DNA of 64,000 nt from Amphibalanus amphitrite. Lineage: Eukaryota > Arthropoda > Thecostraca > Balanomorpha > Balanidae. A program made the translations under genes and the position numbers. The stretch covers positions 62,001-126,000 of the forward strand of contig NW_024881966.1 of assembly GCF_019059575.1 (NCBI RefSeq). The letters are read 5' to 3'. Below, in pieces: positions 9,733 to 20,300 of the stretch (position 1 is the first letter of the stretch; the number at the start of each line of letters is the position of its first letter). Below the pieces are notes generated by a model that saw nothing but the letters and a program-made list of their open reading frames with translations, did not search any database and was not told where the DNA came from.

Positions 9733-9764
<32 letters not shown>
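9733..9764. repeat. (TA)n tract, insertion site of the long-TIR transposon
   Basis: Short TA run continued at 13588-13644 on the far side of the transposon, so the transposon landed inside one TA microsatellite. Confidence 0.85.
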
Positions 9765-9769
<5 letters not shown>

Positions 9770-10022
9770 CCTGTCAAAAAAAAAACAACTTTTCGATGGA
9801 CAAGCTCCCCTGGTGTTTTCCCATTGCTAGATGGCCCAATAGCTAGCACACCGAATTTCAGCCCTCTAGCTAAACCCTCGACCCTAGCGCAAGAGCGTCA
9901 AAGTTTTCCGGTGCGAAGTACACAGAGAAGGCCATTCTCCGGCGCGAGTCCTGCAGTTGTCGTGTCAGCAGCACTACGCATAAATGTAAAATAATGTGTG
10001 GTGAGATCCGTGTCATTGTCTG
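9765..10022 (+). repeat. Left terminal inverted repeat of the long-TIR transposon
   Basis: Complementary to 13329-13587. It is the 3' side relative to the transposase gene. Confidence 0.88.
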
Positions 10023-10401
10023 ACACATCGACACATCTTCGCTCGTAAACTCGGCACAGGTGGTCTAACCCGTCTGATTTGTATTGAATAATACATTACC
10101 TAGGAATGGTAATGACACAAAACAAAACGACAAACACGAAACAAGTAACAACTGGCAAATCATTATGTCACTTTTCCGAGGTAGGCAGCTTTATCCTACT
10201 TTAGATATAAGGTAACCAAAACACAGCGTCTGGTTTCCACTGCTGCTCGTATTTGGTACGAAAGACATATGTTGATGAAACGATAAAACAAATGCATTTC
10301 TCAACATACGATAAACAGCCTAAATCACATCTTTTCTGTCACATCACAGCCAATGAAAGACGCACAGCACTGATCAGTCACAGAATCACAGTCTCATGGC
10401 C

Positions 10402-12774
10402 TCAGACGGCGGCTGATAAGGTGGCTTTGCTGTAGTCTGGGTACCGCTGACGGTGCGCCTCCACAACCTGTAGCAGCTCCTGCAGCTCGAAGTCGGAGGT
10501 CGTGATGTGGCCGATGAAGTCACTAATGAGCTTTACTCCGCGCTCCGCAGTGTCGTTTGTGACCCGCAGGTGCAGGACGAATGTCGCCAGGCGATCAAAG
10601 TCCGGATCACCGTCCCACGGCAGCGGCTTTCGCAGAAATCCCGCGCTGATGCCGAGGACTCCGAACACTGTGCGGGATTCTGGTCCGATGAAGTCATCCA
10701 GTTCCAGTGCCTTCACTTGGCCGGCCTCGGTGGGCAGAGTCGGGAGATCGGGCTTGCCCATTCTGGTTGCGGTTGCCTGCTCCGTCGCATACTCGTGTAT
10801 GACGTCTGCCATCCGCCGTTTCGTTGGAGGATCCACCAGGGAGCTGACCAGCGCCAAGGTAACCAGCTCCTGCGTGAGGTACCAGGTGTGGCGACCGTAC
10901 ACCTCCATTGCCGCCTCCGCTACCTTAGGGTCCACCCTGCGGAGAACGTTGAGGTCCTGATACCTGCTGAGGTCGCTGACAGCGGCATCCGCAGCTGTTG
11001 TGCAGGTGAGCCACTCTTCGACGTAAAAGAGGCAGACAAACACAGCGAACCGCCGCAGCTTGTCGTGCATGTCCTTGGAGATGATGCCCAGCTCCAGTAG
11101 CTGATGTCGGAACAAGAACATCTTGATGTCGTAGATGACGTGGGCCATCCAGCGCGCCTTGTGGCAGGCACCCGGTTTCTTGAAGCGCACAGATGCAGCG
11201 CCGTTTGCCTCTGTCGAGTCACCGCCCAGAGCTATAACTGCAAGGGACGCAGACTCTTCGTAGTCCGCACGCAACTGCTTCTTCCCACGGATGCAGGCCA
11301 GCACTGTCAGCACCTTTGTCGCTTGTTGCTTCAAATCGTCTTCCTCTAGTTGCAGGGTCTCATACTGCGTTTTGTTCAGCTTCGACCAGACATTTTTAAA
11401 CACTTTGAACAGCTTTGTTTCAGGCGTTTGGTCCTTGCCGAACAGTAATACCCACACAGCCTTAGCGGACAGCTCTTGAATATGGTGTCGACAGGGCGTG
11501 TACAGCAGCTTCTTGGATAGCTTGGCCTCCAGCCTGATCGCTGCTCCCTTTTCCCAGCCAGTGTTAGATGCGGTCGTATCAAACGACATAGCGCGCACAC
11601 TGTCTTTGAACTTCCAGTCCTGGATGCACTGCAGGGCCTCGGATGCTTGCGATTCACCGGTTCCATCGCTGATCTTGCGCGCCGATAGAATCTTGCCTTG
11701 GTTGCACTGAAATGTGTTGCCTGACACCATGACGGCCAGCCGTTCGCCCTTACCATCTTTATCTTCTAACAGCTTACCGTCCCAATGTATGGTGGAGTCA
11801 ACAGGCGGTGAGAAGTCTTCTTTAATTCGTTTAGCCTGCTGGTTACGGTTGGCAGATCGCTGGCGCCGCACCGTTGATCGACTGAGCCGGAACTGTTGCA
11901 GGTCACCTCCACCGGACTGAATGGCAGCCGCCAGCAGATACGTTGCAGCGCCATCAGTGACCTTGTTCCGGTCTAGTGCACTGGACACTGCGGCGTCCGC
12001 GACTCTCTTGGGGAGATGCAGCGTGACACTGCTGCATCGCGACGGCCGACCTACGGGGGCGACGTAGTCAGCATCGTCTTCCACATCCTCTTCTGCCGCG
12101 CCCTCGTCTTGTGCCAGCCCTGCGTCCGTGGTGTCGGCTGCGTCAGCTGCACTTTTGGACAGCTGCGGTGCTACTGCTGGAGCTTCTCGCTTCCGCTTCC
12201 GGATGACCCTTGCTTTGTAGCTGGTGTCTTCGCAAGCCAGGTGCATCTTACGATCCTTGCGTTGGTCTCGCAGAAATTTCAGGTCCATTTGTTTATCCGC
12301 TTTATCCCTGAGCCGATCCTGCTGAATGTCCCGCACGGCGGTTTCGGTTGTCAGGTCACACAGTTTGTTGATGAATGTCTCGAATTGCCGCCTCTTCTTC
12401 CTCTCAATCGCAGAATCCCGGTTCCTGCTCTTCTTCAGCCCGGCCCACTGGTTGTGCAGCTTTATGATGACGTCTGTAGCTTTGTCGGGGCGGACAGTTG
12501 TAAGCGTTGCAGCAGCGTACAGAGCCAGCGCTTCATCGGAGACCTTGGACGCCAGCATCCTGATACTGACGACGCCTACCTCGATTTCCTCCAGGTAGAA
12601 GAGCCGTTGTAGACATTCTCTCCTGGTAGGCAGCTGGGTAGGGCGAAACGCCTCAATGGTTTTACCCACAAGCCATATGCTGGCTCTGCATCGGGATCGG
12701 CGTGCTGGATGAGCCTTCCCCGATCTCCTCGGGCTGGTAAACCCAGTTTCTCTGCCGCCTCGAGTGGTCGGCAT
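10402..12774 (-). CDS. Transposase-like protein of the long-TIR element
   Basis: The open frame extends up to an ATG at 12984 (860 codons). I prefer the ATG at 12774 (about 790 residues), because a pyrimidine-rich acceptor (TTTCTCTCGCTTTCAG) lies just upstream of it and the first 70 codons look non-coding. Residue numbers here use the 860-codon frame. A basic region (RKKRRQ near 195, RKRKRE near 262) and an acidic stretch (294-307) form the N-terminal half. The C-terminal half has an RNase H-like pattern: WDGK with Asp402, SFDTTASNTG with Asp469, then CRHHIQE (498-504), and NDTAERG with Glu814. D...D...C-x2-H...E recalls hAT-related transposases, but other invertebrate DDE families are possible. 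It is alone between the terminal repeats and shows no internal stop, so it may be active. Confidence 0.7.
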   Translation of the reverse strand: MPTTRGGRETGFTSPRRSGKAHPARRSRCRASIWLVGKTIEAFRPTQLPTRRECLQRLFYLEEIEVGVVSIRMLASKVSDEALALYAAATLTTVRPDKATDVIIKLHNQWAGLKKSRNRDSAIERKKRRQFETFINKLCDLTTETAVRDIQQDRLRDKADKQMDLKFLRDQRKDRKMHLACEDTSYKARVIRKRKREAPAVAPQLSKSAADAADTTDAGLAQDEGAAEEDVEDDADYVAPVGRPSRCSSVTLHLPKRVADAAVSSALDRNKVTDGAATYLLAAAIQSGGGDLQQFRLSRSTVRRQRSANRNQQAKRIKEDFSPPVDSTIHWDGKLLEDKDGKGERLAVMVSGNTFQCNQGKILSARKISDGTGESQASEALQCIQDWKFKDSVRAMSFDTTASNTGWEKGAAIRLEAKLSKKLLYTPCRHHIQELSAKAVWVLLFGKDQTPETKLFKVFKNVWSKLNKTQYETLQLEEDDLKQQATKVLTVLACIRGKKQLRADYEESASLAVIALGGDSTEANGAASVRFKKPGACHKARWMAHVIYDIKMFLFRHQLLELGIISKDMHDKLRRFAVFVCLFYVEEWLTCTTAADAAVSDLSRYQDLNVLRRVDPKVAEAAMEVYGRHTWYLTQELVTLALVSSLVDPPTKRRMADVIHEYATEQATATRMGKPDLPTLPTEAGQVKALELDDFIGPESRTVFGVLGISAGFLRKPLPWDGDPDFDRLATFVLHLRVTNDTAERGVKLISDFIGHITTSDFELQELLQVVEAHRQRYPDYSKATLSAAV

Positions 12775-13328
12775 GGCACGAACGAGTGGCCAGGAACAGT
12801 CTGAAAGCGAGAGAAATAAGATGGGTCCATTTCTATTACCGGTATACAAATGAATCCGAAATGTATCTACCAAAAATGAGCACGATTTAATTTGAAAGCG
12901 ACCATCAATTAAATTATCTATATTAGCTGCTGGGTTATTGCAGCTGTTTTGTGTGAAGATTTTCATGGGAACCCAGCATAGCACTAAACAGAAAGCAGCC
13001 CATATTTAAAAGTGAGATGTGGAAATGAAACGACTGAAAATGTCCACTATTCATGCGACAAAACAAATTAGTGCTTTTATCGTTTTTGGTGCATATTTTA
13101 TGCTGACGAGGCAACATTAAACAAACACACTAACCTCAGTTACGTAGCTGGTAGCGGTGCAGTAGAGTCGGTGGACGTGGCGCTGCGGTGCGGTCGGTGA
13201 CCGGGGGACAAGTGACCGCGCCGACCGGTCGCGGCTCCCAGGTCAGCGTGGTCACGTGACCCAACCCCTCCGGTAATATGGCGAAGGCGGCACAGGGGCG
13301 GCGCGGGGATATCGGGGGGGGGGGGGCG

Positions 13329-13582
13329 CAGACCATGACACGGATCTCACCACACATTATTTTACATTTATGCGTAGTGCTGCTGACACGACAACTGCAG
13401 GACTCACACCGGAGAATGACCTTCTCTGTGTACTTCGCACCGGAAAACTTTGACGCTCTTGCGCTAGGGTCGAAGGTTTAGCTAGAGGGCTGAAATTCGG
13501 TGTGCTAGCTATTGGGCCATCTAGCAATGGGAAAACACCAGGGGAGCTTGTCCATCGAAAAGTTGTTTTTTTTTTGGACAGG

Positions 13583-13587
<5 letters not shown>
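13329..13587 (-). repeat. Right terminal inverted repeat of the long-TIR transposon
   Basis: Mirror of 9765-10022. It lies upstream of the transposase gene, so the promoter is probably in or near it. The start region (13140-13330) is GC-rich. Confidence 0.88.
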
Positions 13588-13646
<59 letters not shown>

Positions 13647-13662
13647 CTCCTCAATATATATA
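13588..13662. repeat. (TA)n tract and right copy of the 18-bp direct repeat
   Basis: TA run 13588-13644 followed by AACTCCTCAATATATATA (13645-13662), matching 6191-6208. Confidence 0.75.
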
Positions 13663-14014
13663 TAACTTTTGATCCATTTTATGGCGTCGAAAGCAACTTT
13701 GAACCAGAAACTCAAAGAATTTTTGAGGACATTATCGGTAAATGTAAATTCTACTCAGTTGATGTCAATAGATCTAAACCTGATGATCTAATAATTCACC
13801 AATGGTCAGTTATACACCTGATTGTCAGATCCATCCTCAACAATGAAAAGTTCGACTCACTCACAACATTTCTACACACAACTGGTATCAAATGGGATGT
13901 AATCTGTATATCTGAAACCTGGCTCAATCGTGATACTGAAAAACTGCGCACAATGGCTGGTTACTCTGCCTTCTTTGAAAGCAGAGTAGGAAAGGCAGGT
14001 GGAGGAGTGGCCGC
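13663..14014 (+). pseudogene. LINE-1st copy, piece 1: ORF2 start and endonuclease N-terminus
   Basis: One frame reads DPFYGVESNFEPETQR, then LIVRSILNNEKFDSL, then WDVICISETWLN (the Glu of the apurinic-type endonuclease) and GKAGGGVA. This is the opening of ORF2 of a CR1/Jockey-like non-LTR retrotransposon. The piece is cut by T4 right after GGGVA. The copy continues at 15011, 15977, 16868, 22990, 26341, 27786, 28861, 36676 and 38999, all plus strand and in order. Confidence 0.8.
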
Positions 14015-14018
14015 TTAA

Positions 14019-15006
14019 CCCTATTCCTGGCGGGCTCCGCCGGGACAAGAAACTGGCGGGGGGGGGCCGATTCGGCCCCCCCTGAGATCTCGAGAACGAA
14101 GCAAGATAGCGACAAGCGGTAAACGGCATCGGATACGCACGGTCAAGATCTACAATTTTTACAAAGGTCATTTTCAAGTCAGGTCAAAGATGACGTCACA
14201 GGGGTCGAAAAAGTCAAAATGGCGGCGCTAGATATGGAGAGAGTTTTTCTCGAATAACTTTCGAATTAGTCAAGATAGGAACAAACTAAGGGTATCATCG
14301 TGATCCTCTCGTCAATCCGCATCGAATGATATATATGTTGACCTCGAAAGGTCAAGGTCAAAGGTTGACCTCAGGTCACGTGACCTCGAGGTCATCATGT
14401 ATATCATTCGATGCGTCTTGACGAGCTGAACACAATGAGACCATCCACGCGTCTGTATCTTGTTCCTGTACGGAGTTATTGGCCAAAAACCTTTGGTGAC
14501 CTTTGATGACGTCACATGACCTCACAGCTGCCCAACAGCAAAACAGACCTCAAGGTAGTGAAGGTTGATCGTATATGAAGTCATGTATGGTATATGGGGC
14601 CATTCCGACCCGTTTTAGTGGTAAAAACAGGGAGTTGATTTTTCCCCATTGACTTATAATGGGGAGGTCGCGAAACTGACCTGACCTTAGGTCACCGATA
14701 TCAAAATTCCGAGATATACAAATTGCACATACTGGTACCCTAACTAAAGCCTGAATAGAAGAAATTGATCGGTCAAAAACTCTAGCTCTGGCGTGATTGC
14801 AAACTTTTCTGAGGTAGGGTCACCAAACCGCCTCTGGTGACCTGACCTGAGGTCAGATCAACTCAAAATTTTCAGACATGTTGCGTAGAAGCCTTTTAGG
14901 AAAAGTCAGAAAATTTGAGCTTCCTAGCTCAACGCGTTTGGGAGAAAGAACCAAAAAAACCTCAGGGGGGGCTCCTGAGGCCCCCCCTTCCCCGCCAGGA
15001 ATAGGG
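14019..15006 (-). mobile_element. TTAA element T4 (subfamily C), 988 bp
   Basis: TTAA at 14015-14018 and 15007-15010. Complex left end CCCTATTCCTGGCGGGC, then G7 CCGATTCGG C7. Simple right end G7 CTCCTGAG-type hairpin, then CCAGGAATAGGG. The central palindrome (ATCGAATGATATA ... TATATCATTCGAT) at about 14318-14428 encloses an AGGTCA/TGACCT array with AGGTCACGTGACCT. It interrupts the LINE. T6 is its inverse copy. Confidence 0.9.
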
Positions 15007-15010
15007 TTAA

Positions 15011-15083
15011 GTGCGCAACGATCGAGTCAAATCTTGTGTGAAGTTACAAACAGAAGGTCTGAGAGGTACAGAATCATTATTTA
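15011..15083 (+). pseudogene. LINE-1st copy, piece 2
   Basis: Frame continues the endonuclease: VRNDRVKSCVKLQTEG then LRGTESLFI, directly following GGGVA of piece 1 once T4 is removed. Interrupted at 15084 by T5. Confidence 0.75.
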
Positions 15084-15087
15084 TTAA

Positions 15088-15972
15088 CCCTCGCATGTGT
15101 GCGGCGTTTGCCAGCTTCTAATGTGTAGGGGGGGGGTCGGTTGGACCCCCCCCTTGCCGTTTGGCCCCTGATCGAGCTAGAGCTTCGCGGAAAAAACGAG
15201 CGTGTTGCCCGTGACGAGAGGAAGCCGATGATACCCAATTTTAGGGTCCTAGGTCATTGGTTGACCTTCCAGGTCAGGTCAATGACCCAAAGTCGGGAAA
15301 ATCGGGACCTATTAGAAAGTCGTAAAGTGTGGCTGCTAAGGGGTTTTTCGGGGTGCTGATCACGATTATCGTGTTAGTTTTGATCACAGATGATGTCTTT
15401 AAGCATTTAGACCAGGTCGGGTCAGGTCAGGTCAACCAGTAGGGGTTGTGACGGGTATTCGTAGTACGTGTCAACCGCCTCTGACAGCTTCGTAACATGT
15501 TACAAAGGCACCAAAACTACTTCGTAAATGTTCAAATGGTTGCTAAATTCGAATTCAGCTCCAAAAACTAGCTTAGAAACATGTAAAACTCGAAAAAGTG
15601 AACCGAGGTCACGCGAGGTCACCAAAGGTCAATGGCCTGACCTGATCTTCAGGTGACCTTGACACCCATTCTAATGCATGGGAGCAACATCAAATCACAT
15701 GTTTGAACGTTTGAAACCACGAAAAGCTTGCAAACGCGCGGCATGCGAGCCGACATACGCGGAATCGCGATTCCGGCCAGACATGGTCTCGGAAAAGAGG
15801 TCACAGGTCAAAGGTCATTTAGGTCAGGGTCATGAAATTTTCAGGGTAGGTGTACAATTTATCAATAAGAGGGTACTGAAAGTTTCGTCGCGATCGGCCG
15901 CTTTTTACGCGAGTTATTCGCGAAAAACCATAGGGGGGGTCCATCCGACCCCCCCCCCTACACATGCGAGGG
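15088..15972 (-). mobile_element. TTAA element T5 (subfamily D), 885 bp
   Basis: TTAA at 15084-15087 and 15973-15976. Complex left end CCCTCGCATGTGTGCGG, then ATGTGTAG and G9 TCGGTTGGA C7. Simple right end G7 TCCATCCGA C9 and ACACATGCGAGGG. AGGTCA clusters at about 15250-15290, 15415-15435 and 15605-15660. T20 is the inverse copy. Confidence 0.9.
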
Positions 15973-15976
15973 TTAA

Positions 15977-16001
15977 ATGTGAACTACCTTGCTCTAAGGT
16001 A
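15977..16001 (+). pseudogene. LINE-1st copy, piece 3
   Basis: About 25 bp giving CELPCSKV, in line with piece 2. It is then broken by the CACGTG-rich repeat. Confidence 0.6.
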
Positions 16002-16867
16002 TTAACCAGTAAAACGCCTTTTAGGCGAAGAACGAGCGAGCAAGATAGTGAGCCCTGCACGTGCGGAAGGGCGAGAGGGTGCTTCCAACGGGCTTGTGCA
16101 AAGCACCCTTCTAACCGGTCGCTAGCGGTGTGCCAAATTTGAACGCAATCGGCCCAGCCGTTCCTGAGATCTGGAAGCGGCATTCTGCACGTGCGCACGT
16201 GCAAACGGGGTCCAAAATGACTTTTGCACGGCACCCTACTAACTGGTCCCCAACCGTGTACCAAATTTGAGCGCAATCGGCCCAGCCGTTCTCGAGATCT
16301 AGAAGCGCCCCCTGCACGTGCGCACGTGCAGTAGCAGTTAGCACCTTAACCGCAGCACATGGGAATGCATTGCCTGGTGGGTACCTACCTGTATGCCAAG
16401 TTTCAGCGAAATCGGCCCAGTAATTACCGACTTATTAAAATGGGAACAAACTTGACACCTCTTATTGTTGTATTTTGCACGTGCACTGGGGGTGACCCAC
16501 ATACATCGAGAGTATCCTATTTTGGGTAGAAGGGATGCTGCTACCCTACAAAAATTACCGCAAATCAATCGCCCAAGCGGCTGCTGAGATATGAGCCTCT
16601 CAAAATCACTACTTTTGCAAAACAGCTTGAACACCCTTGACTTTTCACGTGGCACGTGCCACGACGGTCACTGAGATGTATCAAAAGTAGTCAATTACGG
16701 GATAGAAGGGATGGGGCTACCCAACAAAAAAGACCGCAGGCCAATCGGTCCAGCGGTTGCTGAGATATAAGCCTCTCAAAAGCGTTACAGGCCGGGCCGG
16801 GCCGCTCATACTGAGATTTTTCCGTTATATTGAAAAGACTCACTTTGCTCGCTACGCTCGCTCGCTC
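16002..16867 (+). mobile_element. CACGTG-rich repeat, longer copy
   Basis: About 866 bp inserted in the LINE. The left end has ACGAGCGAGCAAGATAGTGAG (about 16030-16050). The right end has the complement of ACGAGCGAGC...GAGCAAAGTGAG (about 16837-16867), a likely terminal inverted repeat. Inside are about five degenerate units, each with AATCGGCCCAGCCGTTCTCG-like text, some followed by CACGTGCGCACGTGC. Its relative at 1-1544 carries T1. Exact ends and target duplication are not resolved (GTA is possible). Confidence 0.65.
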
Positions 16868-16956
16868 GTAATCATAGGAAATATTTATAGACCTCCAGGT
16901 GTATGTCAATCCGAGTTCATTGACTACATGGACACCATTTTAGAATCACTTACACG
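16868..16956 (+). pseudogene. LINE-1st copy, piece 4: endonuclease YRPP motif
   Basis: Reads VIIGNIYRPPGVCQSEF then IDYMDTILESLT. I-x-NIYRPP is the conserved endonuclease strand of these LINEs. The piece is broken by the BEL element, whose ACACG duplication starts at 16952. Confidence 0.85.
16952..16956. repeat. 5-bp target duplication of the BEL element, left
   Basis: ACACG here and at 22985-22989 directly flanks the two LTRs. Five base pairs is usual for BEL/Pao integration. Confidence 0.9.
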
Positions 16957-17177
16957 TGTGCGAGTTTCCCCCTAAATACTTTCATCGCCGAAAATTACCC
17001 CTAAGTGATTGCTGCCATTTTTATTTGGTAACCTGAGTTGAGGCCAGTGGCGCCACACGCAACAATACAGAGTCACCTGTGAGACGCCGTGCTGTTTGTG
17101 CGTACCGATGCTACCAGAGGGATACCGACCGTAGATTTAACCGATTTAACTACATTAACGTAACGTAACTTTCAACA
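16957..17177 (+). repeat. 5' LTR of BEL/Pao element, 221 bp
   Basis: Begins TGTGCGAGTTT and ends ACTTTCAACA (TG...CA). I could not find a difference from the 3' LTR at 22764-22984, which implies a recent insertion or recent gene conversion. Confidence 0.92.
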
Positions 17178-17179
17178 TC

Positions 17180-17197
17180 TGGTCCTCCGGGCCGGAT
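17180..17197 (+). promoter_or_regulatory. Primer binding site
   Basis: TGGTCCTCCGGGCCGGAT starts two bases after the 5' LTR with the TGG expected to pair with a tRNA CCA end. The tRNA identity was not determined. Confidence 0.65.
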
Positions 17198-17345
17198 GGC
17201 TTATCTTTTTCAGTGATTTTGATCTTGCTCTGTGCGGTGGTACACCGACAAGATTTGTTGATTGGTTTTCAAGATTGAGATCAAGATTGGTTTGCGGCGG
17301 GTCGCCGGATTTGCTTTATTTTTGTGTGCTTTCGGAGTGATTGTG

Positions 17346-20300
17346 ATGGAGGAGGCAAAGGCCTCTCGTGCAAGGCTGAGAGGTAAGGTCACCAAGTTAA
17401 CAAATGACCTAAGGGAGTACCGCCTGGGAAGTGACCTCGATCAAGACGACTTGGCATATAAAATTCATTTTCTCGGTAACATTGTTAAAGACCTTCAGTC
17501 TGTGCAGGTGTCTTTGGATAAGGAGGGTGTGCTGGACGAGACCAACCATGTGGAGCTGGCCTTGGAGGAGGTTTTCAAGAGTGAGCGTGTTCTCGGTCGT
17601 CTGGAGTCTAAGCCCCCAGGTCCAAGTCCAGCCGCTGCTGCAAGCCCTGAGGAGTTTGACCTGAAGTCGTCGTTGGTGGTGCGTCTGCCGACCTTTGAGG
17701 GTGATGTGCTACAGTGGCCCGAATTCTGGGAGCTGTTCAGGGTCGCCATCCACCTGAACCAGAGGTATGGAGCAGTACAAAAGTTTGTTCTGCTGAAATC
17801 TCACCTGGGGAGTTTACCCAAACGGGTAATTGAGGGGATCCCTCTGTCTGATGTTGGGTATCAACTTGCAGTGGATGCGCTGACCTGTCGCTTTGATAGA
17901 GAGGGTGTGAGGAGGGAGCTACTCATGAAACAGCTGCTAGACTTGCCGTGCTGTAAGACCGCTGACGTGCCTGCTATGCACCGCTTCCTCGACCAGCTGA
18001 CTGCTCGTGTCAGGGGCCTGGAGGCTCTTGGAGTGACTGCCAGCAGCTTCTCCAGTATCCTGCTGCCGGTTCTTCGAGAGAAGCTGCCGGACTCCTGGCG
18101 TCTGGAGTGGGCACGTCACCAGACTGCAGACTTCCGGGAGTTTCTCACCTTTCTCCAGCACGAGATGAGGGTGCGCGAGCAGGCTGCAGCAGCTCCAGTC
18201 CAGCCGACGGAACCACCCAGACCACCTGCTGGCTGGGGGGCGGTGAGTGGCCTGGCTGCCAACCGACAGCTGGGCTCCGCTCGTCCGCCAGGTCGCTATG
18301 CTCCCCGCTCTGCTGCCTGTGCTCGCGATGACTGGGTGTGTGTGGCATGTGGAGATGGTAGGCATGGGCTAGCGGCTTGCCAGATGTATCGAGGCATGAC
18401 TGTTGATGCCAGATGGGAGGCTGTGAAGGCTGCCAGTGTCTGTTTCCGCTGTCTGGGCCCCCACCTGGCCCGTGACTGTCGCAGTTCTAACTGCCTCACG
18501 TGTGGTGGACCGCACCATTCGAGCCTCCACAGGACCAGCGCCAACGATCTGCCGAGACGACCCCCTCAGCCTGGTCGAAACGAGAGCAGAGCACCTCCTG
18601 GCTTCTACGGACCACCGCCTGGTCGGAACAGCAGTCAACCGCCACCAGGGTTCCACGGACCACCTCAGCTGCCACCTGCAGAGCATCGCAACCACTTCAA
18701 CCAGCCGGTCTACTCAGCACCACTGCCTCCTGCTGCCGCCGGTCAGCATTCGCAGTCTCAAGGTCGGTATGCTCCTGTGTATCGCCAGGGTATGTCTACA
18801 CAGATAGCGCCGGATGCTCAGAACCAACCCGTAGCGCCAGATGCACAGAACCCACCCGTGGAGCCCGATGCCACCGCTTGCGCACCATATTCAGCTAGTG
18901 TGATGACTGCCGCGTCTGCCCCTGTGCCTTCTGGTTCGACTAACGCTTTGCCATGTGACTCATTGAGCTCTCCACCTGACCCCGCTAACGTCAGCGACGC
19001 GGCGTGCTACACCCAGACAGCGCTGGTGGAGGCGGCCGGGCCGCAGGGGACCTGCAGACTGCGCATCCTGCTCGACGGCGGCTCCGACTCCTCGTACATC
19101 CGGACGTCGGCGGCAGATGCACTCGGCCTGGCCTTGGTGGGGAGCGGAGTATTCGCCTGCATGGGCTTTCAAGAGCGCGGTGAGGAGCCCAGGACGTATG
19201 AAAAGGTGAGACTGGCCCTGAGGAGCCGGCACGGTGGGGAGGACCATGTGTTCGAGTTGTGGAAGACTGACAGGCTCTGTTCGCAACCCACGCCTGCCCG
19301 ACCGCCTACCGTAGTGTTTGAGCCCCACGTTCTGCTTGCTGATGACTTCCAGGGCGGGCCAGTGGATGTCTTGATTGGCGTAGACCAGATCTACAAGATT
19401 GTGTTGCATGACCAGATCTGTCTGTCTGACCGTCTGCGAGCTGTGGATACCGTGTTCGGTTACGTGATCCACGGCAGGGAGGAGCTCCCTGTCACGTCCA
19501 CCTCGGTGAGGTATGCGCTACGCTGCAGCCGCCGCCTGCCAGAGGAGGAAGCAGAGCAGCTCTGGCGTCTGGAGGCGATCGGCATCTCCGAAGATGAGGC
19601 GAGACCACAGGCCTACCCGACCTGGAGCCTCGAGGATCAGAGGTACGAGATGAGACTGCTGTGGACCTCCGGTGAACGCCCCGTCACTAACCTGTATTCA
19701 GCAACGGCGCGGACCAAGCGGATGGAGGCGCGGCTGACCTGCCCAGAGCGGAAAGAGTACGCCCGCCACCTGGCGGAACTGCAGAGAAACTGTGTCATCG
19801 AGGAGTCTCCGGCAGGCGACATAGACGGCTTCTACCTGCCGCACCGGGGCATCTGGCGGAATGGAAAACTGCGAGTAGTTTTTGACGGCTCAGCGAGAGA
19901 CCCAACCGGCCGCAGTCTCAACGACCTCCTGGAGACTGGCGGAAACCTGCTGCGCCGAGTTCCTGCGGTACTGCTCAACTTTCGACGGGGCGCGGTGGCA
20001 GCTCAGACGAACATCAGGTCGGCCTTCCACATGGTGTCCATCTCCGAACGGGACAGGAGGTACCTCCAGTTCCTGTGGGCTGACCAGCGTCTGAGGTTCA
20101 GACGTGTCCCCTTCGGCCTCAGCTGCTCCCCGTACCTTCTGCTGCAGACCCTGTCCAGTCATATCTGTCGGTATCGTTCGACTGACCCGTCCCTCTGCAA
20201 GATGCTGGAGGAGGGACTGTACATGGATGATATATGCCTATCATTCCCCAACAGGACTGAAGCGGAGAGAGGCATGGAGAGGACGGTGCAGATCTTCGGC

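Larger units (their letters stand above)
9765..13587 (-). mobile_element. Autonomous-type DNA transposon with long terminal inverted repeats
   Basis: 9765-10022 and 13329-13587 are inverted repeats of about 258 bp. They start TTAGACCTGTC, then an A-run and CAACTTTTCGATGGA, and run inward to the GAGATCCGTGTCAT block, with scattered mismatches and a G13 run just inside the right repeat. The element is 3823 bp and sits in a TA tract, so the duplication is TA or cannot be resolved. It holds a single long minus-strand gene. The superfamily is not clear to me from termini alone. Confidence 0.85.

Noticed and set aside
13872..14177. Minus-strand frames over the LINE/T4 junction
   Set aside because: They are shadows of the LINE endonuclease frame and run into the T4 hairpin.
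17262..17345. Hydrophobic N-terminus of the BEL polyprotein as a signal peptide
   Set aside because: It lies before a better start at 17346 and is more likely leader sequence read through.
19000..19500. Antisense frames across the BEL polyprotein
   Set aside because: High GC coding sequence gives long antisense frames by composition.
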